Below, in pieces: positions 45,548 to 56,994 of a stretch of DNA of 64,000 bases. The notes under the pieces are model-generated. The model worked only from the letters and a program-made list of their open reading frames with translations. It was not told the DNA's origin and did no database searches. Numbering within the stretch: position 1 is the stretch's first letter; each line of letters starts with the position of its first letter. This DNA comes from Lentinula raphanica. Its lineage: Eukaryota > Basidiomycota > Agaricomycetes > Agaricales > Omphalotaceae. The translations under genes and the position numbers were made by a program. The stretch is taken from the NCBI GenBank assembly GCA_027919835.1, contig JANVFP010000010.1, positions 248,001-312,000 on the forward strand. Direction: 5' to 3'.

Positions 45548-47278
45548 ATGTCTTCTCCTGATCTCGTCTTAGATGTCCTATGTGTGGGTGCTGGTTTTGC
45601 AGGAATATTCGAGTTACACCATCTCCGCTCACTAGGATACTCCGTCAAAGTCTTCGAGGCCGCAGAAGACATCGGTGGCGTATGGTGGCATAACTGCTAC
45701 CCAGGCGCTCGAGTCGATTCCATCGTACCAGTCTATGAGTTTTCAGACGAAAAGATTTGGAAGGACTGGTCATGGAGTGAGATATATCCCGACTGGAAAG
45801 AGCTTCGTCGCTATTTCCAACATGTAGACGAAGTATGGGATGTCAAGAAGGATATCGTGTTCAATCGCAAGGTGGTATCAGCTAGATGGAACGCAGAGGA
45901 AGACAGGTGGCTGATCCGATCACAAAATGGGTTTGTTATCAGCGCTCGATTTTTCATTCTCTGTGTCGGCAACAACTCGAAAGTCTACATCCCGGACATA
46001 CCAGGACTGGATAAATTCCGCGGTGACTGTTATCACACCGCCCGCTGGCCACAGTCCGGTCTAGAGGTTGAAGGGAAACGTGTCGCAGTCATAGGGACTG
46101 GTGCTAGTGGGGTCCAAGTCGTGCAAGACGTCGGCCCTCATGCTTCTCAGCTAACGGTATACCAACGTACTCCGAACATTGCATTCCCTATGCGTCAGAA
46201 AGCTCTAGACGCGGATGCCTCGACGAAGATGAAGCAGAAGGTGTACAGCATGATTCATCGGAGGCGCAGGCAAACCTCGGGTGAGCTCAATATAGGGATA
46301 TGTCGGAAGCCCTTGCTAAACTGACTCTAGGCGGTCACAACTTTTCCTCGTTCCCCAAAAATTCGAGCGACGCTACAGCAGAGGAAAGATTCCTCTTCTA
46401 TGAGGATTTGTGGGACCGCACAGGCGGTCTGCAAGTGTATGCAAGCAATTACCAGGATATGCGATGGAATAGACAGGCGAACGACGAGCTCTATCAGTTT
46501 TGGAGGTCGAAAGTGGTTGAACGAGTCCAGAGCCCCGAGTGCAAGAGATACTCGCCCCGCAGGTACCTCCCCATCCTATTGGAGCCAAAAGACCTAGTCT
46601 AGAGGTTACGTACTATGATACCTTCAATCTCCCATCCGTCGAGCTCGTAGACTTGGCTCAAGATCCCATCGTTGAAATTACCGAAAAGGGTATCACAACG
46701 GCTGCAGGGGGCGAACGTGAATTCGACATCATCGTGCTTGCTACTGGCTTCGATGCCATGACAGGAGGAATCACCCAGATCGATATCGAAGGTACGGATG
46801 GGAGATCCATATCTGATAAATGGGCGAAAGGTGTGCGGACCTATCTTGGAATGACGACCTGCAACTTCCCCAATATGTTCTTCATTTACGGACCTGGTGC
46901 ACCATCTGACGCGAATGGTCCGACAAGCATTGTGAGTATAATTAAACTTGTGCCTTTTCTTTCCTGATGTGTGATTGGACAAAGGAGATACAAGGCGAAT
47001 GGATCAATGCATGTATTCAAGACATGATGAATAAGGGGCTTACACGAATTGAGCCTTTGCGTGAGGCCGAGGAAGAATGGCGACAGGTAGTGGCTGAGAG
47101 CATGTCAGCCAGGCTGTTCGATGCCCCTACATCCGTTTTCCTGGGACGAAACATCCCAGGCAAAATATCAGAGCCCCTGCTGTACTTCGGTGGTATACCG
47201 AGATACACACAAGTATGCCGAGAGAAGATGGAAAATGGCTATGAAGGTTTCTCTAGAACAGCTTCGTTTAATAGATAG
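45548..47278 (+). pseudogene. Flavin-dependent monooxygenase, Baeyer-Villiger type (copy 2, frameshifted)
   Basis: Tandem paralogue of the preceding gene with the same three-exon layout (45548-46280, 46331-46931, 46985-47278). The FAD motif GAGFAG, FEAAEDIGGVWWHNCYPGAR, the fingerprint FRGDCYHTARWP and the NADPH motif GTGASG are all intact. Around 46,537-46,545 (CCCGAGTGCAAGAG) one base is missing relative to copy 1. The frame reads VVERVQSPE and then into a stop at 46,600-46,602, while the homologous continuation (QEILAPQVPPHPIGAKRPSL) lies in the next frame and runs cleanly to the end. No intron can repair this. It is either a recent pseudogene or a sequencing error; the rest shows no decay. 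Confidence 0.75.
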
Positions 47279-48146
47279 GCACACTTAAATATAGCTCGGT
47301 GAGTGGTGGTTCCTCGAGAATACCTTGGCTTTTGTTCAGAAAACGGAAATGTCTTCTACTAGTGCGATCAAGTTTGTCGAGACTCTACTTAGAACATCAC
47401 TGCTATGAGACTGGCTGGCCGGGATGTCGTCTTGCTGTCAGTGCACGGGTACCTAGTCAGTTTTGAGACTGCCAGTGCCTACTAAGAAGTGCCTATGAAA
47501 GCCTAGTATGACTCAATGATGAATTCTAAATGGAAAACAAACGTAGGAGCATATCTAGCACAAAGCGTGTCGAGAAAGCTTGGAAAACGCACAAGGACAG
47601 GGCAGAAGTTGTGCGACAAGAAGGAGTATATGAGAAATTGGTAGGCCTCAAGGCAGTTAGATGTATTAAGAGAGAAAGTGGAGGATTGGCCGAGCCAATG
47701 GCACAAGCTCGTATTTTGATCCGATATCGAAAGATCAATCAGCGTCATACATAGCTCCAGCTCTAGAGCGCCATATGGATTTGCTCCTCTTACTCTTCTC
47801 CTTCATCCTTTTCATCCATGTTCTAGGCCTTATCTCTCTTCTTTCACCAATAGATAAGAACTCAAAAACTCAACTGAGTTCTCGTCCTAGCTCTCGTACA
47901 AGTCTTCTAACGAGGAACTCTTCGGTCGAACTCTTTTTGCTGATAGGTGGGTGTCACTATTAACATCTCTGGACTCACTATACATATATCTCAACAAATC
48001 GATCCAGAACTCCAGGCTGCAAATTTCGACTCGCAGAAGCACGGCTGACGATTTGATGTCCAAATCCTTGCTAGAACTGTAAACGATTTAAACGACCCAA
48101 CTGCATCTTGCTTCACCAACCGAGTCTCGTTGAAAAAAATTCCACG
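47279..48146. other. Intergenic stretch
   Basis: 868 bp without a supportable gene. A CT-rich block near 47,780-47,830 reads as short hydrophobic peptides in several frames, but it has no convincing continuation. Confidence 0.45.
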
Positions 48147-48777
48147 ATGATTCGATTTGACAATGTACCACCTGAAGTAATGCAGGCAATGTGCACTCCA
48201 ATGCATCTAGTGCTTCCTCCTTCAGCTTCTCCCAGCTCTCCATCTCACGCTGCTGGTTCGCTCTATGTTGGCTCCATGTCCGCTATCACCGACTATGACC
48301 TTCTTCGGTCCTGCCGGGTCTCTCATTTCGTCCAAGTCCTCGATGCTCCTTGGCTGCCACCGCTCCCCGACACGGATGGGCACGGCGGGAAGGTGACTAG
48401 TTTCAAAATCGAAATACTGGACACTACCAGTGCAGACCTCAAGCCACACTTGGAAGAGGCATGTAACAGTATTGATCGTGCTCTACGAAGCGGAAGAAAT
48501 GTACTCGTACATTGTCAGCAGGTCGGGTGTTATCGATCTCATTGTTCACATTCTCTTACTCATGTCAATCATTCAAATGCAGGGAATCTCTCGTTCTGCC
48601 GCTGTGGTCATTGCATATCTCATACGCAACCATGGCATGTCTTACGACGCTGCTTATGCGCTCGTGAAACGTCAAAGGGCTTGCATCAAGCCCAATTCTG
48701 GTTTTGTCAATGCCCTGAAGGAGTGGGAACTTTCGTGGCGCCGACCAGCAATGGGAAACAGACGGTTCACCACTTGA
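48147..48777 (+). CDS. Dual-specificity protein phosphatase
   Basis: Two exons (48147-48521 and 48583-48777) encode 189 residues. The catalytic loop VHCQQGISRSA (C123, R129) matches the C-x5-R signature and is split by the intron after Gln125. A conserved LYVGSMSAITDYDLL precedes it, and VVIAYLIRNHGMSYDAAYAL with IKPNSGFVNALKEWE follows, all typical of small DUSP/YVH1-like enzymes. It lacks a kinase-interaction or zinc-binding domain. It probably removes phosphate from Ser/Thr and Tyr of an unidentified substrate. Confidence 0.88.
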
Positions 48778-49101
48778 GTAGGAAGTAGCACCACTTGAAC
48801 TGCTACTACTACATTGGCTGGTAGGGTCGTTTTCTGATTTCCTTTTGGTGTCTTCCTGAACTATCGCACTGTCAGCGCATGCAAAAAATTCTGTTTTGAT
48901 GGAGAGGAATTTTCGGTTTGTTCGTCATTCTTGTTTCTCACCATCCTCTCGTTCTACAATGAAAATCATATCACATTCGCTGTCGTTACTTCCGAGTCGA
49001 AAACTGAAGGTATCATATACTTATCTCGGTCTTATTACTCGTATCAGTACCCACTATACTTATTCGTTCTGTCTTCGAATATTCTTGTAGCATTAGTTGG
49101 G
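48778..49101. other. Spacer between convergent phosphatase and HIS6 genes
   Basis: 324 bp of 3' flanks; no gene or repeat seen. Confidence 0.4.
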
Positions 49102-50374
49102 CTAGGGTTGTTTATCTAAAAGGTACTTTGGAGAGCTTGATAGCTTTGCTAGATCATCGAACTTGACCAGCGAACCTCCGAAAATATCGAGCGAGCTAAG
49201 GTCATTCTCAGCTTCAATCAACCTCACATGAAAAGGCTGCTCCATACCTTCCATACGTCAAATCTACTCGTCCACTCGATAATTGATTGACGAGATCAAG
49301 ATCAGATATATCTGGAGAATAGTGAATAGTGAGCATGATCAATAGAAGCAATAATGATCGTCACCTTTAGCACCACCAGCGTAAGTGACCGGGATTCGAC
49401 ACCACTCTCCCAGCTCTGCGGAGCGTTAGACAAACGTAATGTGAACAAAGACAAGATTGACACACTTTTCACAAGGTTCTCGTCGATACCCTGGCAAAGC
49501 CCTTCAACATCTGCTGCATGCACCAGGAACTCACTGAAGTGTTGCATGTTAGTGACGTCTGCAGCCATCGACCGAAGAATGGAGGCGTACCTGCAGTATT
49601 CAGACAAGATATCCAAAGATTCTGCGACGGTACCTTTAAAATGAATTCATCATGCTACGATTGGACTAACCTTGACAAACTTCCATTTCTGTCAGATCTT
49701 GCCATTTGTTCATGGCCACAAGCCAAGTTTCCCCTTTTCTCCGACAGCTATCTGGAAGTTTTCAGTGTGCTCTTGTAACTGTTTGGCGGTTCTCGATCTT
49801 TACCTAACATCGACGACAAGCCTGTCTTTCCCGACCGTGCGAGATATCTGTTTTAATCTCTCCAGGGAGAATTTGAAGTCCGGAAAGAGGTACGACGTAA
49901 CAATCACCTAGATGCTGATGAATAGAAGGAGATTCGAACAAAGATTTGAATACCTTGCTTGCTCCGGCATCTAACCACTGCGTAGCATTGTCGGCGGTAA
50001 TCCCTCCGCCAATCTGAAGACCACCTTCGACAACGTTAGACAAATTGTGGCGACGGGATTGCACCTAACCTGGCCATGCTGCTAGAGCCTCCTTGGCCGC
50101 TGTATCGTTTCCGGGACCTAGCTTGATAACATGTCCGCCCTCGAGATTATTGTCCTTATAGAGACGTGCAAATTCAGCAGCTGATTTCCTAGGGAGAAGG
50201 TTAGCACGATTTGATCTTCCTACTCGATGAGAGAAGGGTAGAAACGAACTGGGAAACAAAATTCGTCTTGAGATCATTCGGATTGGTGTCGGACAGGGTT
50301 CCTCCGATTATCTGCTTGACTTGCCCGCCATGTAGATCGATACAGGGTCTGAATACACTGCGTCTTCCGGACAT
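49102..50374 (-). CDS. HIS6: ProFAR isomerase of histidine biosynthesis
   Basis: Ten short exons (50374-50250, 50188-50070, 50024-49954, 49907-49804, 49747-49671, 49633-49591, 49533-49466, 49415-49365, 49311-49248, 49195-49102) encode 271 residues, the normal length. The TIM-barrel enzyme is recognised by [99 protein letters not shown] and [16 protein letters not shown]. It converts ProFAR to PRFAR, the fourth step of histidine synthesis. Catalytic Asp residues in CIDLH and HAADVEG are present. It is divergent from RRP4 with only 107 bp between start codons. Confidence 0.9.
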
Positions 50375-50481
50375 ATTTGGTTAAGGGTAGACGTTACAAA
50401 TTGAGAGAGAGCCTGAGTTCAAAGTTTTTTCGAAAGAAATTCCTCAGCACATGATTTCGCCATTGTTTTGCCTCAACTTCC
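50375..50481. promoter_or_regulatory. Compact bidirectional promoter of HIS6 and RRP4
   Basis: Only 107 bp separate the two ATGs. Both transcripts must start inside it or very close to it. No TATA box is evident. Confidence 0.55.
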
Positions 50482-51727
50482 ATGTTCGAATTCACATCCT
50501 TCCGACAACCTACCGACGATTATTTTGTCAAGAATGTCTCCGAGGACGTGGATATGGATGATGATGAGGATGATTTTGGGACGGGGGGAACGAACTTGAC
50601 TTGGCCTGGAAAATCTTTGACCTCAGCCCAAGAATATATGCGGTACGCCGAGATCTATATCGTGAACTCACATTCTCAAATCAATCCTTTTCAGTGGGCA
50701 TGGCACGTACGTCGATAACGAAGAGGTTATAGCCTCAGTCTCCGGGATCGTAGAACGCGTCAACAAGCTCATCACTGTCCGTGCTGTACGCACTAGGTAA
50801 GTCTGATCATCGACCGCCATTTGTTGATGATTGAGTCTCAATCTCAAGGTATAATCCCGAAGTCGGAGATCTGGTCGTAGGAAGGATAACAGAAGTACGA
50901 AGAACTTGTGTTCATTGCGCCAAAGCTCACACAGTCACTAGGTTCAGCCTCGACGTTGGAAGGTAGATGCAAACTCGAGACAAGATGCCGTCCTTATGCT
51001 TTCGTCAGTCAATCTCCCTGGGGGAGTCCAAGTACGCTCTCGTATTGCAGCATTGACTATATCAGAACGTTCATGGACCGATCTCTAGCGACGCAAACTG
51101 GAAAGTGACGAACTGCAGATGCGGACTTTCTTCGAAGAGGGAGACTTATTGGTAGCTGAAGTTCAAGCATTCTTTGGCGACGGGACCATGTCATTGCATA
51201 CTCGATCGCTGAGCTATGGGAAAGTCAGTGGTGGGGCTTAATATCGCCATTCGGTTTCTCAATCCTCATATAGCTTCGGAATGGCCAACTAGTAACTGTC
51301 CCCCCAATCCTCGTTCGACGTCTCAAATCCCACTTCATTTCTCTACCGTGCGGAGTTGATCTCATCCTGGGTTTGAATGGCTACATCTGGGTCAGCAAAC
51401 ATATCAAAGAAAATGAACGCGAAGGAGAGGAAGCATTTGATGCAGAGGCGGTTTATTCCAACCAGAACGATGTGAGTGTCATGCGGAAATTGACTCAACA
51501 GCATCAACTGCTCATATCGAATACAGGATATCGATGATTCGACGCGGATGGCAATCTCCCGGGTCACAAATCTTATCATCGTGCTTGCAGCCCGCTCGAT
51601 ACCTCTTACAGATACGGTCCTTCTGGATGCTTATGACTGGTCACTCGAACAAGAGGGAGACGTCAAAGATTTGCTATCTGAAGATGCCGGAGATTCATTA
51701 GTAAATGCGATACTTGCGAAGAGCTAG
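50482..51727 (+). CDS. RRP4: Exosome complex RNA-binding cap subunit RRP4
   Basis: Seven exons (50482-50642, 50695-50796, 50849-50894, 50942-51031, 51089-51223, 51274-51471, 51527-51727) encode 310 residues. The N-terminal domain contains [20 protein letters not shown]. The S1 domain has [20 protein letters not shown] and [20 protein letters not shown], followed by [20 protein letters not shown]. The KH domain includes [18 protein letters not shown]4 is one of the three cap proteins of the RNA exosome for 3'-5' decay and rRNA processing. An acidic stretch ([15 protein letters not shown]) precedes the core. The stop is 15 bp from the stop of the convergent APC13 gene. Confidence 0.9.
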
Positions 51728-51742
51728 TCTCAGATATCTGCT

Positions 51743-52471
51743 TCAATCCTCAATATCTTCTTCGCCACTCTCTTCCTCTTCAAGGTCTTCCTCATTCTCA
51801 TCTTCTTCACTGTCATCCTCCTCATCCTCGTCCTCCTCATCATCAAGGGTTTCGTCTCCTTGTGCGAGTCCAGCAGTCTGTTGCTGTGTTTGTGGATTAT
51901 GATTCCCGGAACCACTGGCTAACTTTCGCGCCTCCGCTGCTTTTTGTGCTGTTTCCTTTTCCTCGTCTACTGGTAGTAGTTGATCGAGGGCCAAGTCTTT
52001 CCAACGGAGTGTACCGGCAACGCCGCTTCCATCATATCCCATGTCTTCAAAGAGAGCTCGAGAGGTTGGATCATATGGCGGTCGGGGTCGGGAGGCAGGG
52101 TGTTTAATGCTTCTGGGATTTCCATAAGGATATGAAGGGTGAACATGGGAAGGAAGGTCTGTGACATCCCGATGAGAGCATGAATGACTGTGAGGCAGCT
52201 TTTACGCACTATCGGAGTCATCTGGATTTGGTGGGACCATATGTTGAGGAATATCGAGTTCTGGTAGAAATTTCTTCAGTACGACTGGTGGTCACTCCGG
52301 TCAATCAATCTACGTACCCTCATCTGAAAGTTCCCCTTTGAGATACTCCGCCGTTTCGAATGTATCTAATGTTTGGAGATCATGTTGGGACATGTGCAGA
52401 TAACAGTAGGTGAGGTCCTAGAAGGATGTGATCACTTGCGCATTATAGGGCGTAGCAAGACTGACGGTCAT
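51743..52471 (-). CDS. APC13: APC13 (SWM1)-like subunit of the anaphase-promoting complex
   Basis: Four exons (52471-52466, 52417-52318, 52273-52211, 52158-51743) encode 194 residues. The first exon holds only ATG ACC. Two blocks match the tiny APC13 family: a proline-rich core (TRLDIPQHMVPPNPDD) and, after an insert of about 40 residues (HPSYPYGNPRSIKHPASRPR and onward), LRWKDLALDQLLP, which corresponds to the KWTDLALQYL block of the human protein. APC13 stabilises TPR subunits of the APC/C. The extended acidic tail (DDEEDEDEEDDSEEDE) is unusual, since animal APC13 has about 74 residues. The gene is easy to miss because a continuous frame on the same strand (51,967-52,221) reads through the last intron and acceptor. 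Confidence 0.65.
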
Positions 52472-52743
52472 GTTATTGAGCCCAGGATGAGATTTCAAAA
52501 TTTCAAGTCTCAAGGTTGGAGTTGTGGGATAAGGCTACCGCCGAAGACATGAACGTTTTGGTACAAGTTTGAATCACGCTCATTGCGTAACGAATGTGAC
52601 AGTTCGCGTCTTGTCACACACGCGCCTCTGATTTCCACGAAGCAAGAGGTAAGTAGTTAAGTAGTACAATATGATACACAACTTATTCAAGATAGTTTGA
52701 GAGCACTACTTGCTAAGATCGCAACCAGACCTCCCTTCGCTTC

Positions 52744-54839
52744 TCAATACTCCATCGAGTTCTCTATGATCCTTGTGAGATGATATCTTCCGTCCTCACC
52801 TACAAAATCTCCTATTCCAGGCGCCAGATCCAACACACGCCGCTGTGGGATCGTCCCTTCGACGAGTTTTTCTATGTCCTGGTTTTGATACCTATTCCAA
52901 ATCGTTGAATTCTCCGCACTGTCGAACATGTTCATTCAGGACTTCTTACCCAACAGCTTTCAGACCACGAGGAACACCAAGTCCATCTAGGAAACGCGCA
53001 ATAGCTTCGAAGAGGTGTGCACCAATTTCGGAATCGGGGATACGACAGATGCTTGGGTCAGAGATGGTGGTGTTGGTGAAAATGGCCAACGCTTGTCTGT
53101 GACGATCGGGAGACGAAGGAGAAGTGAACTGGAAGACTAGAAGGTTTCATGAGAGCAAGTCGGGAACGTTGTGAACATAGATAGACCTGCTGGACCAGTC
53201 AAGGCGACGCTAGTGGAGAAAAATCAGCTATACCATTGAGAAAAGTAAACATGTAAATCTACCTGACACCGTGAGGGATGATAGGATGGTCTACTTCATA
53301 CCCTGCGTGCTTATACTTAGGCCCTTGCTTGTTCAACCCAGATATCTACATGAAAATGAATCGAATCTGTGTGGTGGCGCTGATATCTCTCTTTGAAAAC
53401 ACGTACCGGATAACTCATTCCATGACAAAGATGGACTCCTGCGTTTCCGAACCCGATACCAGCAAAGGAAGCAGCCAGACTGGAGAAAATCCGATGATCA
53501 GAACGTGTGCAAACCTTCGACATGGCGTTAGTTTTACAGCATCTGTTTCCTAGCCTCTTCGTCTTCTCGGTCTTTCGCCAACCGTGGAAGATACTTCACC
53601 GTGGTTTGTAAAGCCCATAACGAGAAAATGTCAGCAACGGGATTGCTTCCTTGGTATGCTGGTCTGTTGATTGGGTTAGCGGGCCGAGGTGTACGTTCGG
53701 TATAACTATTGTCCCTTTGGTGTGAACTTGTGCGTGTAAAGAAAGAAGAGACGCGATACACGCACGGGATAGCGGTGTAGCTTTCCATACTGTGGAAAAG
53801 AACATCCAGTCCAGCACTGATATGTACGGCGGTCGGACAAGATTCAGTATTCTGGGAATCCACAATTCCAAGAACGGGCTTGAGAGCGCGACTGGCAATT
53901 CCGGTTTTGAACGAACGAGAGGTTATGTCGACGATAGCTGCGCCTGTGGTCTCAGAGCCAGTCCCGGCTGTAGTGGGTACGGCAATGAGTGGTCGAAGAG
54001 TGTGTTCGATGGGGAGTCCTTTTCCAATAGGCGCATTGATGTAGTCCATCAGGTCTGCATCTTTGTAGACAGTGAAACTAGAGTGAACACGGTCTTGTGA
54101 GCATTTGGCAGGTAGAGTACGATGGAGAAGCTAACAGATTGGCTGCTTTGGCAGTATCTATGACACTTCCACCACCAACACTAGCATAACGACAAGTCAG
54201 CTCAGACAATAAGTAGACAATAAGTACAGAAACATACGCCAGGAAATGACTGAAATCATGTTCTCTCGCCCAAGAAATGGCCTTCTTCCAGCTGTCTTCA
54301 GTCGGTTCTGCAAGGACTTGGTCGTACACTTCAAACGGTAGATCCTCTTGTGATTGCAATGAACGAAGAGCCTGTGTCTCACTTGAGAACGGAGTCGGGA
54401 TACGTGTTGAGTCAAGTCAAGAACGAACAGTTTCCATGGGTTTCAGCTTCGCCACAGTTGGATCTGTGAAGACACCGACCTATGTGAAGTCATTCGTTGG
54501 AAGCTCATGGAAATGAGTTGTTGCTTTCTCCCCGCACCTTCCGTGCCTTCATGTTCTTCAGATCCATGCCCACCTCTGCGGTAACACCGTCACCGAATCT
54601 CAAGTTGGATCCTGATACCTATCAAAAGCCTTAAAAAGTATGTCATAGTTGAAGAAGTTGAATCTTCAGACCTCAAACGCGTATTCCTTCTGGACTGTTT
54701 GAACAGGCATGGCCATAGACCGGACTTGATTGACAGCATTCATTTGCTGGTGATGAGAGTGGGAGGCGCACCCATGGCAAGGACAGGAGGTACGTTGTGA
54801 AGCGTTGATTAAACGGGTTATAACTCTTCTGGATGCCAT
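52744..54839 (-). CDS. Hydroxyacid-oxoacid transhydrogenase, mitochondrial (iron-type ADH family)
   Basis: Twelve exons (54839-54672, 54618-54538, 54479-54429, 54371-54238, 54180-54136, 54077-53766, 53705-53538, 53479-53407, 53345-53263, 53209-53187, 53136-52950, 52891-52744) encode 490 residues. The start MASRRVITRLINASQRTSCP is a plausible mitochondrial presequence. The family is recognised by VGGGSVIDTAKAANL, AVPTTAGTGSETTGAAIVDI, LDVLFHSMESYTAIPYTERT, GNAGVHLCHGMSYP and YEVDHPIIPHGVSVALTGPA. The conserved metal-binding His and Asp residues lie in these blocks. The animal enzyme ADHFE1 (HOT) oxidises 4-hydroxybutyrate while reducing 2-oxoglutarate to D-2-hydroxyglutarate; the same reaction is inferred. 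Confidence 0.88.
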
Positions 54840-56994
54840 GAAGACTGTTTAGAAGAGGAATGCGGGGATGTGGGGATCCGGCGGTTAAACATAGCCGGTT
54901 CCATAGTAGGCTACGAGATAAGATAAGATAAAGGTTCGCTTCGATTTTGGCAGCAAATCGTTGTATTCATTAAATTCTTACAAGAAGATCCTCTTCGAGT
55001 AGCACTTCACCAGGTCAGATGGCAGGATCCTCGTGTGTGAACGCCAGATCAAGGCAGAGCAACAGAGGGACATCGTTATCAATGACTCCCAAAAAAGCAG
55101 CAGCGACGAAAGCATACCGAACTTCAGTATTTATTTCAATCGAACTGGTTCGCAAATTACTCGTGCTCGATCCTGTCCTGTCCTGTCCCGTTCTGCCAAG
55201 TCGCGAAAAAAATGGAGGATTGGATCTCTTGGAAATCCAAACATCGCCGTGCTGCAGGGCAAGTTGGAGAAAGGCACAGTAGACGCACAACTCGTTTACA
55301 CAGGATAAACTCCCTCTCGGGAGTATGTCGTCGGCGTGTTTGGTGTTCGAAAATCAGTCAACAACTATTCCATTTATATGTTTTTGCTATATATCGCTAC
55401 AAGATTTTGATTTCTTTCCGGACAGTCCATATTTGAAGTTAGCTAGAGCGCGTGTTTCGAGGAAGGCAGTAAGGAAGGCAGCAAGGAAGCCGTTTCGTCG
55501 ATCAATGTCAACAGAAAAAGACAGAAATTTGAAAGCCCGTTCAAACAATCGGATGCGATCACTGACCATGTTGTGCCATAGGTAGGCTGTGGTGAGGACT
55601 GCTAGTACTAGACATTATTAGAAAGGAAGCTGCAATTACATAACGATTTATTTTCAGACACTACGAGCTCGACCTTTCTCCGAACAGAGTTTGTCGGGAC
55701 TGGGTCTCTGACAAACAGTTTGAAACTATTCACCAAAAATTTTGACTACCGGAGGGGGGCTCAAGGACGCTCCCTAAAATTCACCGAGAACAATCTCCGG
55801 CGATCTATGTACATTTGGGTGGGCCGCGGGCGGGTGACGAGCGGGTGACAGACAGCCTTCAGAACGGCTTTCAGAATACATACATATGCAACACCGGAAG
55901 GTGGAACAAAGCAGGAAGCTTACATATCTGGTATTATTTACGAGCCCAAGCCTGACGCCTAAGTCAGGTAGGAAGAATCAAGAAGGACATAGAATCAGCA
56001 TGGAATGTAACCGCTGACTCGAGCTGTATGACGATATGCAAACCGCTGCGGTGTCATCAACGCTTACACATTTCGCGGAAAACGCGTCGGAAGTGAATCA
56101 TCGGAAGCGTTTGGCGCATATTTGTCGAGGGAAAACACAGTCATACGTTGCATCACCATAGAGGTCAGACTCCTTCCCATCCGCTATCGCAGCTGAAAAA
56201 ATTATAATCCCAGTTACCGTAAATAGCTAATCTTATATCTAATCATATTATGTAATCATATCTTATCTACGTTGAAATTTTTTAAGCTGCAATAGCGACT
56301 GGCATAAATTGTATAAGCGCTTGGTGGCCTTGTTTGGTCCCAGCTTGTAGCACCCATTAAATTTCACTCAACAATGGAGATTTTGGCCATAATCTGCTCA
56401 AAGAGTCATACAGGATGTTAGTTATGTACTGTGCTGGAGAATTGCTCTCTCAATCTTTACATTTGTGAGATGGGCATTATAAAATTGAATGCGGGAACCA
56501 AACAAGGCCACCAAGCGCTTATACAATTTATGCCAGTCGCTATTGCAGCTAAAAAAAATTCAACGTAGATAAGATATGATTAGATAGTATGATTAGATAT
56601 AAGATTAACTATTTATGGTAATTTACTGGGATTACAATTTTTTTCAGCTGCAATAGCGGATGGGAAGGAGTCTGCATAGAGGTGTACAACGAGTTATGGG
56701 TTGACGTGTTCAACATGTTTTTTCTTTGGTCATTGGAGTTGTGATATTTATATCTGGATTCGTATTCAACAGCAATGAGACTAGTACTGGGTGTACATGC
56801 GATGGAGCGAGGTATAATTATGTGTTAGATTGTAACGATACAGTTAGTGAGATAGATAGGTAACCTTCGAAAATATGATAGAGCACTGCAAAAATATTGT
56901 GCGCGCGCATAGACAGACAAGATGAGAAAGAGGGTGTTGTTTTGGTGATGACAAGTAGTAAAAATATGCAAGGAATGACGGAGCAAGTCAATGT
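54840..56994. other. Gene-poor stretch containing a MITE
   Basis: About 2.2 kb without a supportable gene. A short direct CCTGT repeat (55,172-55,188) and the inverted-repeat element at 56,166-56,674 are the only structures seen. Confidence 0.5.
56166..56674. mobile_element. Mutator-type MITE with long inverted repeats and a 9-bp target duplication
   Basis: A 509-bp element with terminal inverted repeats of about 185 bp. The left end CAGACTCCTTCCCATCCGCT is the reverse complement of the right end AGCGGATGGGAAGGAGTCTG, and matching continues inward to GCGCTTGGTGGCCTTGTTTG. It is flanked by a perfect 9-bp direct repeat CATAGAGGT (56,157-56,165 and 56,675-56,683); 9 bp is the usual duplication of Mutator-like transposons. 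There is no coding capacity. Each arm is itself a hairpin: CGCTATCGCAGCTGAAAAAA near the tip pairs with TTTTTTAAGCTGCAATAGCG about 90 bp further in. Confidence 0.88.

Noticed and set aside
51967..52221. Open frame on the minus strand through KSCLTVIHALIGMSQTFLPM
   Set aside because: It reads through the last intron of the APC13 gene in another frame; the phase-consistent splice gives the family block instead.
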